This document shows, one piece after another, positions 11,536 through 24,419 of a DNA stretch of 64,000 nucleotides. Origin of the DNA: Chaunax sp. Z400 (taxonomy: Eukaryota > Chordata > Actinopteri > Lophiiformes > Chaunacidae). Positions within the stretch are counted from its first letter, which is position 1. Each line of letters opens with the position of its first letter. A program made the position numbers and the translations under genes. The notes under the pieces were generated by a model. That model worked only from the letters and a program-made list of their open reading frames with translations. It made no database searches and was not told the origin of the DNA. The stretch lies in contig CM075187.1 of NCBI GenBank assembly GCA_037577475.1, positions 4,255,546-4,319,545 on the forward strand, written 5' to 3'.

Positions 11536-14500
11536 CTAGTTCAGTTTTTCCTGGAATATGTACAGATTGTTGGTTGTGGCCACAGCGATGATGTTGTCCA
11601 GGGGATGCCAGGCAGTGTGGAGGATCTTCTTGTGAAAGTCCAGACTGTCTACACTGATCTCATCCTTTTTTCTCTTCCCACCTGTGCTTACTTTACGAGG
11701 TTTCAGGACCGCTCGTGGCTTGCTGTTCTCCCGAGACGCTTCTAGAGTTACGTCCTGCCGATAGCCTCGGTCAAACATCCTGAAGAAGTTGTTGTAGGAA
11801 CCGGTCATCACAACGCTGCGGACAGACAAGGAAGCAGCAGTTAGCTAGATGATCTGGTGATTTAACTTACTGCATTAGCCTTTTATTACAAAATAAGCAC
11901 TTCTTGTATCAATAAGTTGTCCTCTAGGATTTAGTGGATAGAACTATTTCATTTTTAACAGGACTTTTATTGTGAAACACTTGCAGGAACGTCTTGTGGA
12001 AACCATCGGAGACTTCTGATACACACATGGATTCTGCTACTCCATCTTTTCTCAGGTTGTGCTAGATCAAAGTTTTACTGTCTTTATTATTTTGTTGTTA
12101 AACTTGAGCAAAATAAAGTTAACTAATACCCCTCTAACACTAATCATGTGCAGCCTTACGCTCTGCACTGAGCAGATAACCAGAGTTATTGATAAGGCTG
12201 GGTTGGGTTCAATTACCCCAAATAAGGGTCAGCTCATACATATAGAGTCGCACACATCGAATGTGTGGGGAATTCCAGAAGTATGTAGTTTGGGTTTAAT
12301 AGTTTAATTTGTAAAACGGGTTTCGGAAATTATATACAGTGAAATAAACAGAATGAGTGAATGAATGAAGACATTTTGTTGTGTCGAAGCAGCAACGACC
12401 TCACCTGTCGTTCCCGTTCCAGCAGCACTCAAACTTGTCGAAGATGCAATCGTTCTCGTATAGTGAACACAGCTTACTCCTGAGATATTCATGCACCTGT
12501 CAAAAGGAAGAGATGGAGATGTTGCAGTTATAATCAATAGTTGTGCTTACAAACGTCTGTTAAACACCTCCTGGAAGAGATGCAGCAGAATGATGTCAGG
12601 CCTCACAACCTGCAGAAAAGAAAAGATTTTTTTTTTTAAAAACATCTTTTGTCGTAGCACGGCTGCAGTTGCACACCTGGTATGTCTCGACTGGCCGGGT
12701 CTCCATGTTTAGATCCCAGATTTTGACAGACAGGTAGTCGCGGGTCATCATGTAGCGCCCGCTGTGGCTGAACTTGACATCAGAAATAGACGAGATGATT
12801 TCAGAAAAGAATGAACGATTGTTTGGATCCTCTGGCTCTTCAAACACTTAAAAAAAAAAAGGAGAAGAATGCATGTCATGAGTAAAGCCTGACATCAAAG
12901 TGCTATAAAGGTGTGTACAATGTAATCATGCTAACCTATACAGCTCTAACAGCTGGGATGCAGTCTCATCTTTTGTCTGTGCGCCCACAGTTTTGGCAGA
13001 TATGCTACAATAACACTGGTTTCTACAAGTCAGCTTTCTCTACAATTCAATAATTTAACAGAAGAAGCAGTTTTGGAGTTTGGTCCCTTTAATAATACAG
13101 TACTCGGAAACTTCCAACACAAAGCCAAAGAAGCTAATGGTTGAATCTCTCTTCACTTTTTACCTATGCTCTGGTTTGTTAGTTGGTTTGTTTGCAGGAT
13201 TGCAGCAAATCTAGTGGATGGATTTTCACAAAACTTGGGAAGGATGAAGCACAGGCTGGGAAAGAAGTCATTCAATCTTGGTACCAGATCCAGGAATTCT
13301 TTTCACAACTTTCCTCAACATGGCTACAACATTCTCTTAATTTCTAAAGGAAGTAATCCATAAATTCTAATGTAAAAAAAAACCACACACACATATTTAA
13401 GCAGTTGACATGGTTGAGTGTGTAGATTGTGGTGCAGATCCAGATGATAATTCAGATCTGTCAGAGTTCACAGGTGTGTGCCCTGGTGGTACCACGGCAC
13501 GGAGGTTAGAGGTGTTGCCTCTGACGAAGGTTTGATCCTAATAACTTTGCTGATGTTGCTTCAAAGATGATCCTCTACCTTTACCCAAGGATTGCCAAGA
13601 TGTTTGGCAGGACTTGGCTAAATCACAAAGGCGTATGTTGCGTCACTAATTTAGACCATAAGCAGGGTAAAAGCAGATTGCTAGGTGATGTAGCTCAGCT
13701 GTTGGAAAGGCCAAAATATTGAATTCCTTTCTAGTCAGCATGCATGTGTTAATGAATATACTGCTGCCACTCTGGCCTCACAGTCGGAGCTGGTCAATAT
13801 TGGCTTTTTAGGCTCGATATGCATTAAAGCAGCCGTTCTCCGTGAATGAAAGTGTGCTTACTTTTGGCGTGCTTGTCGCACAGAGCCGATGTCCTCATGT
13901 CACACAGGCGGATGGTGCCTTTGCTGCTGCTGTAGACAAAAGTGTTGCACTGGTTGGGGTGGAACTCTGCCGCTGTGATCACCTCCGTCAGCTCCTCCAT
14001 ATTGGCTGGCTTAATGTCAACGATGTCTGAAGAAGTGGGGTTAAGGTCAAATGGGCTCAACAGTTTGATACCTTTAAAATTTCCTCCAGAGATGTTTAAG
14101 AGAAAGAAACCCAAAAAAGGGTTTGAATGATTGTGGGTCAGCAAATATTGGTTTCAGAAGTTGACTTGATTAAAACCAGAGTGTATGAGGGGAAAGATTA
14201 TCTCAACTTTACATGGCAAGCAGCATTTGATGGCACATAACTCACCGTCTCCTTAGAGAGAACAGCAACAACACATTTCTTACACAACACTTTGGGGTCA
14301 AACTGTGTTTGAGGCATGTGTCCAAGGTGACAATCCTTTGCTCTGGGGACATCTAGTGGTAGGGGATCAAACATGACACTGTTCCACCAACGTACACAAC
14401 TTTTAACTAATGTTTAAACAGCTGTAACACACAGAGTACTTCAATATACACAAAGAAAAAAAATGTAGCTGTAGCCTGAAATGTATTGTTTGTATGGCCT

Positions 14501-17500
14501 TCATAATGAATAGGATCAATCCAAAATAAGAAGATTTGATCATCCAGTCACCACCAAGCTGGACAGAAAATGTCCATACAGCTCAAATGACTTAGTCCAA
14601 GTCTGTATGGATGAGCTTGTGCACCCATTTCAGACAAGGTGCACATTTAAGCTCTTACCTAAGTGTCTATCAATGAAGATTTCAGCTTTATAAAGGGTGT
14701 AAAGAAGTCTTTTAAAATAGAATTTTGAGAGTTTTCTGGAGGACAAGATGTATGGCATTAGATCTAGATCCATAGAAGATGAGGGGCTGTGTGGAGTTAA
14801 TAAACTTTTTTTTTAAAAGGATACTAAAGCTGCGATCGGTGATCTCCAGATTCCAGAGGTTGATGCGCAGGTCATCCGCAGACAGGTAGGTCTCACAGTC
14901 ACTGTTGACTGAGATGGAGTTGATATGGTAGGTGTGAGCATTTGCAAACACTCGTCTGGGGCTGGCTTCCACCATCAAGTCCATTGGCCTGAATACTGGT
15001 ACCTGAGGAGGGGGGCGGGGCTAGCATCACTTTCTTTGCAGGGAAAATGCACCAGACTGTTTGGCCCACGTTTTCCTAACTTTTTTTTTATTTTTAGATA
15101 TTTTTCCACCAAGCACAAAACATGTCCCAAACTGTTCTATCGTAGCAAACAATGGTTATTGGATAAGCCTGGCAACATTCAGTGAGTTTCCAAGTTTGAG
15201 ATTTTGCTGGTCGTGTGAGGAGATAAAAGGTTTCAGTACGGATGTAAACAGTGTAAGAGGGTTTCTGCTTAACTGAGTTTATTTTTGGAAACTATTCAAT
15301 AAATATAGATTGTTCCCTAAAGAGGCAGAAGCATGTGACCGGGCAGAAAATGAGCAGTGAAGCTGAACAGACCTCATCAGAGCAGACGCTTTGACTTGTC
15401 ACACAGGTTTAACTAATCACATGATTAGCTGCAACACAGTGAATGACTCATTAATGTCGTTTGCCACACCTGTGCTTTTGTGGTTAAAACATAAATATGT
15501 CTGCATGAAATCAAAGGCAACTGACAATTCAAACAGTGACTTAATATAAAATTATGCACATCTGTCACAATTTAGCTGAAAAGTTGCTATTAACAATGTT
15601 GTCTTCTGCTCATTCAATCCTACTATTATAGCGCAAGTCTAATCACAGTAAATCATAAAATTATATCTTCTGAAGAAGAAGAGCCCATTTACTGACACAT
15701 ACCAATTGCCTGGATGGACCTGCAGCTGCAAACTGGGTGAGGTGGAGGATCTGTAGATATTTGTTTTTCTCTTATATTTGAGGTATTAACCATTACCCTT
15801 TAATGCAGATTTGATAAATTCCCTGCTCCAATTTATTGGGCTCTCCACCACAATGTGGCCACAGCGGTGCCGTGGTGTTTTTGGCTTTGCCACTAAATGA
15901 TCCATGATGTTAACGTGAGAAGATGCTGATCAAAAAGTTAAGCCTCGGGAGATAATCTGACATTCCGTCTTCATTCAGCTGCTTTTATACAGATGAATGG
16001 AAGCCGTTGTGTTAAGATCAAATAATCCAGTGACTATGAAATAACTGTGACAGGCCTAATGATACAATAGTTTGTTTGCTTTTGCAACAGAATTAATTCT
16101 CAATCTTATAAACACATCGTATAGGTCATGATAATATTGGTTTAGAATTTGAAAAAAAACACAAAAAAAACATTCCGATTTGTTGACTTAGCTATGTCAT
16201 ACATTTATGCACAGAAACAAATATGGCTCCAAACAAAGATCAGATGATCAGATCCCTGTACCACCAAAGGGGACAACACAACAACGCTATTTCACCACCT
16301 CATGCAAACATCTAGTGAGGAGGGCTCAATGTGTCACTGTATCACCAAGGATATCATTATCAGAAAAATATTATGAAAGATCATATTATCATTGTAGGGC
16401 CATATCACCTAACCCTGGTACTTCAATTGTAGCATATTAAAACTTGGTTATGTAATTATTAATCCATACAAGTTGCACATTATCAGGACAGTGATAAAGC
16501 CATTCATACACACCCGTAGTGTTGTGACAGTATTGAAATCTCTGTATCGCCCATCTTCCTCCTTCAAATTGTAGCCCTCTGGTCTCTTGTCACGCTCACT
16601 TATTTTCCATAGCTTTATGGTTTTGTCTACGAATGAGAAAGAACAGAGATCATGAAACATTATTCAGCAACACAAGAAACTGTCAATTTAGATTGCTTGC
16701 AGCTAAATGGTGTTTCCAGAGGGCAGGTGGGAAGCTTTAAGGTTAAAAGAGCCAAATATCACAGATTCATGCTTACAACAGTGAATCAATTGGATTGGAA
16801 TGGTTTACTAACCATTCGTAGACAGAAGGAACTGTGCTGCGTTCTTCTGAGGCAGCCATCGAATCTTGTTGATCTTCTCCTCGATCTCAAGGCTTTTCAG
16901 GTAGTCAAACTCCGGCTCGTGGCTCTGGAAGGTGCTGTAAACGTTGTACTCTCCTCGACACTGTGGCTGATTCTTACTCTGAACAAGGACAGACCACAGA
17001 TCAGAGTTAATAGACCTTTACAACAAGTCTGACCAGGGCCGAGCGACATGCAATAAAATATAGATTATTTTGACAGATACTGCAAATGATATAGGATTCA
17101 CGATTTTAGTGGAAAAGATAATTAATGCATTTCATTTTCACTGGGAAAAATGTTTTATATATAAAAGATGCAATTTTTGCTGAACTTTGATACAATACTA
17201 GAAGAAAAAAAGAAATACTGGATAAGTCTTTCAATGGCAAGGCAAAAAACAAACAAACCCTTTGGCACAGAGTTGGTTTCTTTTTGTTTATTATTATGTG
17301 CACATGATACTGGTGGGGAAAATGTCACTGGTTTTAGAGCTGTTGCGGCAACACAATGCTACATTTATGATAACTTACTGTAACATATTTTACCAGCTCC
17401 AACAATTTGGATACTTTAATTGGCCACATCGCAATTTCAATATGTGCATTACAGGAGTTGTTCAGCCCCAAGTTTCACTGAATTATGAATTTATCAAATG

Positions 17501-20500
17501 AAGAAAACATTAAAATGCACCATTTGTACACATTTAGTTTGGTCAGATGAGTCACCACAACTTACCTCTGGCTCCTGCTGAAAGATGACAACACGGCCTC
17601 CCTTGTCCCCTGTGGCTAGTAGCTCCCCAGAATGGTTGAATTCAACAGTAGATATGATGTCAGCTGTAAATAACAGCGTTATTAGAAGAACACCAAACTT
17701 TGTGCCCTTTATTTTGCTGCAGCAGCAGGGAGTCTATAATGTAAATCTTAGATATGTACAATGTGAAAATATTTTACACTGGTTTGCAAAGATTCTCTAT
17801 ATGAAGGATTCATGTTCTCCCAATGATGCACAAAAACGTCTGCCTCTGTTTTATCTGCCTACAGTCTGAGGGGTGAAACTATAGTAAAAACACAACAGGG
17901 GAATGGTGTACATTTATATTTATATATACGAACAATATGTTCGTCTACCTAAACTAAAGTCTACCAGACACTCATGGATAGGGAAAAAACTTGGCATGTG
18001 CAGCTATGTAGCACTTTTCAAAGACAAGCATTCTCATCAAATCCAACAAAACAATCCATCCCTGTTTAGGCAGGCAGGCATTCTTTACTATAGACTATAG
18101 TGTTGTTCCTCTCTTAACACAGAACACAAAGAGACTAATACGATCTAACTCCATGGGAATTATCATAAAAGTAAAAGAAGGCTGAGAGGAGAGCATTTCT
18201 GCAAATGTCAAATAAAGATACTACACTATTGTATTATTGAGTTTTAAGCTTATGCACTGCTATGCATTGACACAAGGAGGATAGGCTCACATTTATACTT
18301 GGGCTCAGGCAAAGATTACTGTAAACAACTGTATTCATAATGTACAGTAAACATACATGTTTCAGGAACTTATGAATTAACTCATTGGACAAGGAGCGAT
18401 TGCAATCTACCCATGTATAAACCTACAGCAGTAGCTCTTTTTATATGCACTAATTAGTCCAATGCAATGTGTAAAAATTATCTATAGCACTGCAAAGGTC
18501 AGTTCACCAAGCCTGCATGGAAAAATATCTTCTCCCATAAGCCTAGTGATACCTAACCATGCAGACAGGTGAAAGCTGCTACAGCAAAGTGTCTTTGCAG
18601 AAACAATATTCCTGTCAGTCAGGATGATCGCCTCAAAACATAAGACCACCTGCATGGCTAGATCCCAACAGAGCTGTGTGAAAGTATGTGAAGATATACT
18701 TGGCAATAAATCTGATTCTGAAGTGATAAAAGTTTTTATTTCAACTTGGCTGATGAAGCCAACTGAAAGTATGGCCTAAACAAACATTTGAATTAGAGCC
18801 CAAGCAAATGCATTGCTCAATCACACAAACACTGCGCTTCAACAACTTCCTTTTTGATAACAAGAAAACTCCTGTCCTGCAGAGGTTAAACCTGCAACTA
18901 CACAATTTAGACATGCATTTCACACCAAAGCCTGCAAACAAACAAATACACTCTGAGGATTTGTAAAAGTAGTCTGCTGACATTTTGCAGCAATAACGCA
19001 AGGAATACACCGATACTGTTAAAGCAGTCCCCCTTAAGAGGGGTGTGGCACATACTATCACAAGTATGTGCCACACCACTGACTTTTTTACTTCAGTGCA
19101 AACAGGTTAATGCTCTAAAATACACTCAGAGGATTTAAAAACACAGCATGTATTATTGGTCCAATCTGAGAAAACTTTTTCTCTATCTGAAACTTGCATG
19201 TGGGGCAAGTAATACATTTCAAGATACAAGGTTTGGTCACGTTTAACTGATTTTTGCGAGTACAATGCATTTATCCAACTAATCCAAAATGACCACTCCC
19301 TTGTTAAACTAACCCAACCCTACATAAACGCACAAAGATTGAGGACAAAACTAAACCTACAAGAAAGCCACAGCTGGGGCAACATAACCAGGATCATGCC
19401 AATGGTATACTGGAGGTGGGGCAGTCCACCAGAGTCGCCAGGAGGGTGAATGCTCATCATTCCACAATTGTGTATCTACAATTACTACTATATTACTACT
19501 ACTACTACTACTGTGTAGTGGCAGAGAGCCTGTGCCCTGGTTGACCATGTTTATCGGACCCAGAAGCAAGACTGACATATCAACCTGCTGCACCTAGGAA
19601 GACAAGACATCATCTGAGGCATGATGGACTTTGAGCCCGACGACCCTACACTGGTGGTGTGCTGATGGGATGCCATGGCCAGGCCCTGGCGGCTAATGAT
19701 GTCACAGTTCTGGACTGGGCAGCAATGAGCCCTGAACTAACCCTTATTAAAAATCTGGGGGGAGGGGGTTGGTTGAGTGAGTGGATATAAAAGCTCTGAG
19801 TGAAGAGTGAAGAGTGAAGAGTGGAGAGTGGAGAGTGGACACCCCCCCCCCCCAATGGGGTTGACATCCAGAGGTTGTGCCGATCCATGAGGAGGAGGAT
19901 TACTGCTGATGGGGGACAGTGATTGTGCAAAATGTTGTATACTCCTGTTGTGTGACCTGAGAAATTTATGGGGCTTATGTTTAAGGTGTTGTTTGTGTTC
20001 TGTCTTATTGTTAATTATCAAATTAAGATAATCATTGAAAGTTAATATTGAAACAAAACACAGACTGCAGGTTGTTATTTTCACATGCCACTAACTACTA
20101 AGGAGTTTAGCAATTTAACACAGTGGTGCGTTTTTAAATCCCTTGAGTGTACTTCAGTGCAAGCAGGTTAATGCTCTAAAATAGAAATCAAAGTAGAGAA
20201 CTTTTCATTATATGCACAAACAGGAAGTGAAGCACTGATATTAAGCAACTTCAAAAACAGTATGCACAGGATTGTACAGTGCAGGTTAGCAGCGGTTCAC
20301 TGACCAGCACTGGACTTACCTTCAGCGACATCATCATCTATCGCTCCTTTGACTTGAGAGAAGCACCACTGCACATAACTGTTCCCACCACCGGCCCCTG
20401 AACGACACACAAACCCAAGTTTTCATCAGAGACAACTTTACACGCGTTAGCCTGGAGCTAACAGCTAAAACCAGTCATATGAGATGAGACTGTCCGTGAC

Positions 20501-20759
20501 CGGATGATATTTAGTTACATATTTCGACACATTCCCGGCCGAAAGTAAAAGTTAAAGAACTTTTATCACGGAACACTTCGCACGGTCACTAACATCTACT
20601 AGCATCCTGCATACTAGCTTGCTAAGTAGCCTTGGCTGGCTAACCACAACAGAGGGACAAGCCCATCATCTGTGCTTAAGTTAACAATTAGAAAATAATT
20701 AAACCTCACTCTGAACAAACACTCTGACAGTCCTCTCTCTATATACTTTTACCTGCCAT
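11536..20759 (-). CDS. ppp2r2a: ppp2r2a, PP2A regulatory subunit B55-alpha, ten exons
   Basis: Complete gene; coding exons 20753-20759, 20320-20397, 17566-17663, 16813-16978, 16514-16626, 14825-15002, 13862-14026, 12677-12846, 12405-12496 and 11536-11815 total 1347 nt, 448 aa (human 447). The product is a seven-bladed WD40 propeller that selects substrates for the PP2A core enzyme and antagonises CDK1 phosphorylation. Diagnostic stretches include MAGAGGGNSYVQWCFSQVKG, the GEYNVYSTFQSHEPEFDYLK region, DKTIKLWKISERDKRPEGYN, NIVDIKPANMEELTEVITAA, FFSEIISSISDVKFSHSGRY, and the end NNLYIFQEKLN. VPVFRPMDLMVEASPRR points to the alpha isoform rather than delta (which has VPILKP). Exon 1 codes only ATGGCAG. 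The last intron-exon junction and all others keep phase. Confidence 0.97.
13155..13500 (+). repeat. dispersed two-module repeat, copy B (ppp2r2a intron)
   Basis: It carries GGATTGCAGCAAATCTAGTG, GGATGGATTTTCACAAAACT and, further on, GTGGTGCAGATCCAGATGAT followed by AATTCAGATCTG. The last block recurs at 25.3 kb in copy C with few changes. It is inserted in the intron between the exons at 13862-14026 and 12677-12846. Confidence 0.65.
19042..19077. repeat. perfect inverted repeat, 15-bp arms with 6-nt loop
   Basis: The left arm GGTGTGGCACATACT (19042-19056) is exactly complementary to the right arm AGTATGTGCCACACC (19063-19077), with ATCACA between them. It lies 11 bp before the first copy of the 34-bp direct repeat. 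It may be a transposon end or a simple cruciform-forming sequence. Confidence 0.85.
19600..19795 (+). mobile_element. Tc1/mariner-like transposase relic in ppp2r2a intron 2
   Basis: The plus strand at about 19704-19760 reads VLDWAAMSPELTLIKNLG, a worn version of the Tc1 family motif with DWPAQSPDLNPIENLW. It is followed by GWLSEWI coded by GGTTGGTTGAGTGAGTGG, which also occurs in the relic near 7.0 kb. Both therefore descend from one family. No intact open frame or terminal repeats were found. Confidence 0.65.
19798..19853 (+). repeat. (GAGTGRA)6 heptamer array followed by a C12 tract
   Basis: Three copies of GAGTGAA (19798-19818) run into three copies of GAGTGGA (19819-19839). A run of 12 C at 19842-19853 follows after two bases. 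It is a simple tandem repeat inside the ppp2r2a intron. Confidence 0.9.
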
Positions 20760-21250
20760 GGTGAGCGACTCAGACAGAGTCTGTAGCGGGCTCAGGCCCT
20801 GGACTAGAGCAGTGCTGACCCGGGTCGGCTGGGTGGTTCTGACCGAGAAGCAGTGGAGGATTAAACGTGGGAGTGTTGTTAGGAACTCTGAAGAGCGTAC
20901 AAGTCCTGGTAGCAGTTAATATAGACAACACGAAACAATTCTCAACCTAGAAAACGTGAAGTGAAATCCTCAGTAGTGAATTTTAGACTTTGAACTCCAC
21001 TTTGAGATTTCCCTCGCCTCTCCGTCTCCCAGAATTACACTTTCAAAATGGCGCAGCTTGGGCGGCGTTCAGCAAGCTTCAAGCGGAGAGCGGAGAGGAT
21101 GTAGCATGCAGTTTTAATCTGGCTGACTCCTGAGCCGTCAGCGGCATGTGTCTTTCTCCTGAGACCGCGTGCTTAAATGGATTGTACTGCGTTTAATTTT
21201 CACTAAAAAGTAAAAATCACTTTCCTAGAAAACAACGTAATCCGTTAAAC
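20760..21250 (-). promoter_or_regulatory. ppp2r2a 5' leader and promoter region
   Basis: This is the region upstream of the start codon at 20759. It has raised CpG content and a YY1-type CAAAATGGCGC at 21044-21054 on the plus strand. No TATA box was seen. A very short plus-strand frame starts at that ATG (MAQLGRRSASFKRRAERM, stop), which I do not regard as a gene. Promoter assignment is by position only. Confidence 0.4.
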
Positions 21251-23162
21251 CCCGCCCATGTGGATTGTTTCAGTGATTAGAATCGAACTAACCGGCGCAC
21301 GCAGGGTTTTTTTGACTCATATATTTGACTGATTAATTTAGAAAATTATTTACCTTTAATGAATTTATTTTTGATCTAATTTAATTTAAAGTGGGGACTA
21401 AATATGGACGGGATCTGATGCAGTTTGTTGCGTCTGTTTTTGGAGAATATCACTTTGAAAAGGTCAGCCTCGGTGCACAGATTAAAAGTTAGTGATAAAC
21501 CAAGTGTTCCCATGAAAACTGGAGTTCAGGCATGAGGGCCTGACTTGGCTGCCTCAGTGCAAAAAATAATGATGGACTCCTGGAATCATAGCAGATGCTT
21601 TGAATCATCATAAAAGCTCAGGTGTTACAAATGACATTAATGCTGTTTCTGACACCGAAGCAGCTGCTTATTAGCTTATTATTTACACTTGAACTTTTTT
21701 CACTGTTAAGTCAAATTTTCCTCTGTTTTGATGTAAAAAGCCTACTTGACATGTAGTTATTTATTTGTTGTAGGGAGAGAAAAAAAACGTTTTCAGGGAT
21801 TTTAGAGACAACAAAAGTCCCAAACCAGGCTTGAAGTGGGGAAATTGCTTTTCATGATTTAGGGATCTTATCCCTGAGCCACAGGAGCATACTAGTTATT
21901 GGTAAATTGACTAATCACATATTTATTTAGGGATATATATAACTACAATTTAAATTGCAAAAAATAAAGGCCATGAAACTTGATTTTAATTCTACAAAAT
22001 CAGGGCCTCAAGTTCCACACTGTCAGGTGAGACAAGCCAGGCAAATGATTGGGGCCCTCCCAAAAAAAATGGGAAAGGGGACCCCCCCAAACAGACACTC
22101 ATATTGCCACATTTTGCATGACAACTATAAACCCCCTTAAACCTCCCACGAAGGCCAACACCCAAAAAACCCTCCTGAATGAGGCCCCTTATGGCTGCTG
22201 TATGACAGCTGGGTATCTTTAGTTTGGACACCTCTACAAGAGAAATTACAGAGAAGCAAGAGATATATGATATGCAGCTTCCTGAAAAGAGAACAAAAAG
22301 AAACACAAGGCAGTTTCATGAGGACAAAGAAGAAACACTGACTACACCACATGACCTCTTCAGTTGGGAGTTTATTTTTTCTACACCACCATCAGCAGCA
22401 TCACCACCAGGTTCTCAAAGACGGATAATATTTATAACCAGTATGGTTTTATTTTCTCCCAAGAGGAAACGACAGAGTCAATTAAGAATGGAAGGCTTGA
22501 GAGGCAGTGCCTAAATCTTGAGAAATCTATGGCGGACATTGATGGAGAGGTGATGGTGATGGTTGCCCACTATGCCCAGCTTGTGATTCCACTTTCTCAG
22601 ACACACAAGATCCCATCAAAAGGGACAACAAATGTGTGTTCAACAAATTTAATGTGGAGATATTATCGTGAAATAATCCCCACTGACTTTTACTGATATT
22701 TACAGAAACATTTTTGTCATACTTTGTCTGTGCTTCTAAAGGAAAAAGTAGCTTTTAAGTTTTTTTTTTTTTTTTAAAAGGATACACAATACTGATTTGG
22801 TACACTTCACAACTAAACAAACTTGTTTTATAGCTGCACCGGTCATTTTCCATGTCAGCAGATATCACACTAGATTGCACATTTAACAGTCACATCTGAT
22901 GCAAGCCGGCTTTTTTAAAAAGAGTTTCACTGTAAAGTTGCTCTATATGTCTGCAAAACCCCTGGTGATTATTCAAAAGAAAATACGAGCTCTGCTGCAG
23001 ACTGTAAATCAAATCAGGAAGCAAACATGATCACTCTAGCTTTTGTGTGTAGATGTTAATTAATTATACCACAAATCCCAAAGAGGTCTGCCTGACAAAC
23101 TTCATTAATGAGCTCAAAGTCCGAGAACAGGCCTTTTCTTCGTCAGTCTGTTCCTTTTTTTT
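21251..23162. other. intergenic stretch with no supported gene
   Basis: Between ppp2r2a and the small membrane-protein gene I recognise no coding exon. Open frames at 21955-22140, 22224-22514 and 22364-22696 are short, not flanked by convincing splice sites, and match no family I know. The right-hand part may be 3' UTR of the minus-strand gene ending at 23163, since minus-strand AATAAA signals occur near 22371 and 22448. Confidence 0.4.
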
Positions 23163-23369
23163 TTACTTTCCCACCATGAAATACGTGGTCCATCTGGCAA
23201 GGAGCAGAGCACCAAACAGCACAGTGTAGCTGAAGAGAACAAATTTGAGGATTTCCCTGAATGTCCGCAGGAAGCGGATCAACAAGGGCTCCACAATCAG
23301 AGGCTCATGCTGCGCTTTCTGCCTGTGACCAGGTTGAGTCAGGTATCCCATGTTCTCACCTCCACCCAT
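23163..23369 (-). CDS. hypothetical 68-aa single-pass membrane microprotein
   Basis: The minus strand has an acceptor (TGTTCTTTGCAG) followed by A and then an ATG, so the whole reading frame lies in one downstream exon behind an unseen 5' leader exon. The product begins MGGGENMGYLTQPGHRQK, has a basic stretch (IRFLRTFREILK, residues 31-42), one hydrophobic helix at about 41-58 (FVLFSYTVLFGALLLARW) and a short tail ending YFMVGK. There is no signal peptide. I do not recognise the family. It could be a tail-anchored small integral membrane protein of the SMIM type. Codon use looks normal and the frame is clean. The alternative is that it is the last exon of a longer gene, but no in-frame coding sequence continues upstream across the acceptor. 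Confidence 0.5.
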   Translation of the reverse strand: MGGGENMGYLTQPGHRQKAQHEPLIVEPLLIRFLRTFREILKFVLFSYTVLFGALLLARWTTYFMVGK

Positions 23370-24419
23370 TCTGCAAAGAACACATTGGTCAAATTTCAGA
23401 ATAGAATGCAACTTTTATCATGACTTTAAGAGGCATTATTTTTGCTTTACGTGCTATTACATGTTCAAGTTTAATTGCATTAGAAGTGCAAACTGAATAG
23501 TTCCCAGCCTTGGAGAAGCTGCATCATCACAGACCACTGTTAATAATTTATCTGTAAATGGCACTAAGAGGGTTCAGTATTGATCTGTTTTGTGTACAGT
23601 GTGAGAGTGTTGAGCATCTTCAGTGATCACCTTTCATGATGCCTTAAAACTGAGTTTTTAAGGGAGAAATGCAGAATTATGAGTTATGTACATTTTATTT
23701 TTGAAGCAGTTAATAATTTTTGTTTTCTTGTTGAAGTTACAGCCACTCATAATTAACTATGTCAGAGTGGGAATCAGTTATGCAAATAAATATACAGCCT
23801 TGTAGTTACAGTACGTCTGTTAAAACTAAATGGCAGTGCGATCTAGTCAAGTGTCTTATCGAAAAACGTGTTACTTTCTTGTTAAGGTTAAAGGAAGCAG
23901 AGAAAAGTCAAACATGCAAAAATCACAAAACAAGCTCAAGGTGTTATTTCTAAAAGAATTTAAACCAATCATACCTTGGTGTTGTTGGAGCAAGACAGGA
24001 GCTGATCAGCCAGTGGGCTCCTGTGCTTCCAGCCCTGAAGTCCAAGTGTGTGCTGCCTTGAGCGTTTCAAGCCTTCTGGCAGGGGGAGGAGCCAAAAGCA
24101 ATAACTGATCACCAGGATCAGAATCCCTTAGGATTGATCTAGTGGGGTATAAGTCTCCAGTGCACCTGCTCCTCAAATAAAGACATTGTAGTTTAAGATT
24201 TTGTCCATCGAGGATAATATTCACAGTATTTTCTAATAAGCTGAATCAAAGAACTTTCTAAGTCTTCTAGCCAATCAACACGAAGGAAATGAGCATAGAT
24301 TTACCAAAGCCAGTTCACCAAAATATCTGCCAGCAGGTCTCCCCCATGTTGATAGTGTACGGCACAGAAGAAGCTATCGACTGAAACAGAGACCAAACAC
24401 CCTCCCGGAGCACACTTAT

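Larger units (their letters stand above)
19089..20183 (+). repeat. 34-bp direct repeats flanking about 1 kb
   Basis: The copies are at 19089-19122 and 20150-20183. Each begins TACTTCAGTGCAA, has one variable base (A or G), and ends CAGGTTAATGCTCTAAAATA. The intervening DNA contains a Tc1-like transposase relic. The copies are too long for an ordinary Tc1 target duplication (TA), so duplication by recombination or an older element end is more likely. Confidence 0.85.
17664..20319 (-). other. ppp2r2a: ppp2r2a intron 2, largest intron of the gene
   Basis: This 2.66-kb intron holds no coding sequence. It does contain a perfect hairpin (19042-19077), a pair of 34-bp direct repeats (19089 and 20150), a Tc1-like transposase relic, a heptamer tandem array and a poly-C tract at 19842-19853. 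Confidence 0.8.

Noticed and set aside
11536..20759. Assignment as ppp2r2d instead of ppp2r2a
   Set aside because: VPVFRPMDLM, RYRDFNTVTTLR and the bnip3l neighbour favour alpha. Delta has VPILKP and a longer amino terminus.
22364..22696. Plus-strand 110-codon frame (MGVYFFYTTISS...)
   Set aside because: There are no splice-site support, no recognisable domain and an AT-rich composition. I could not support it as a gene.
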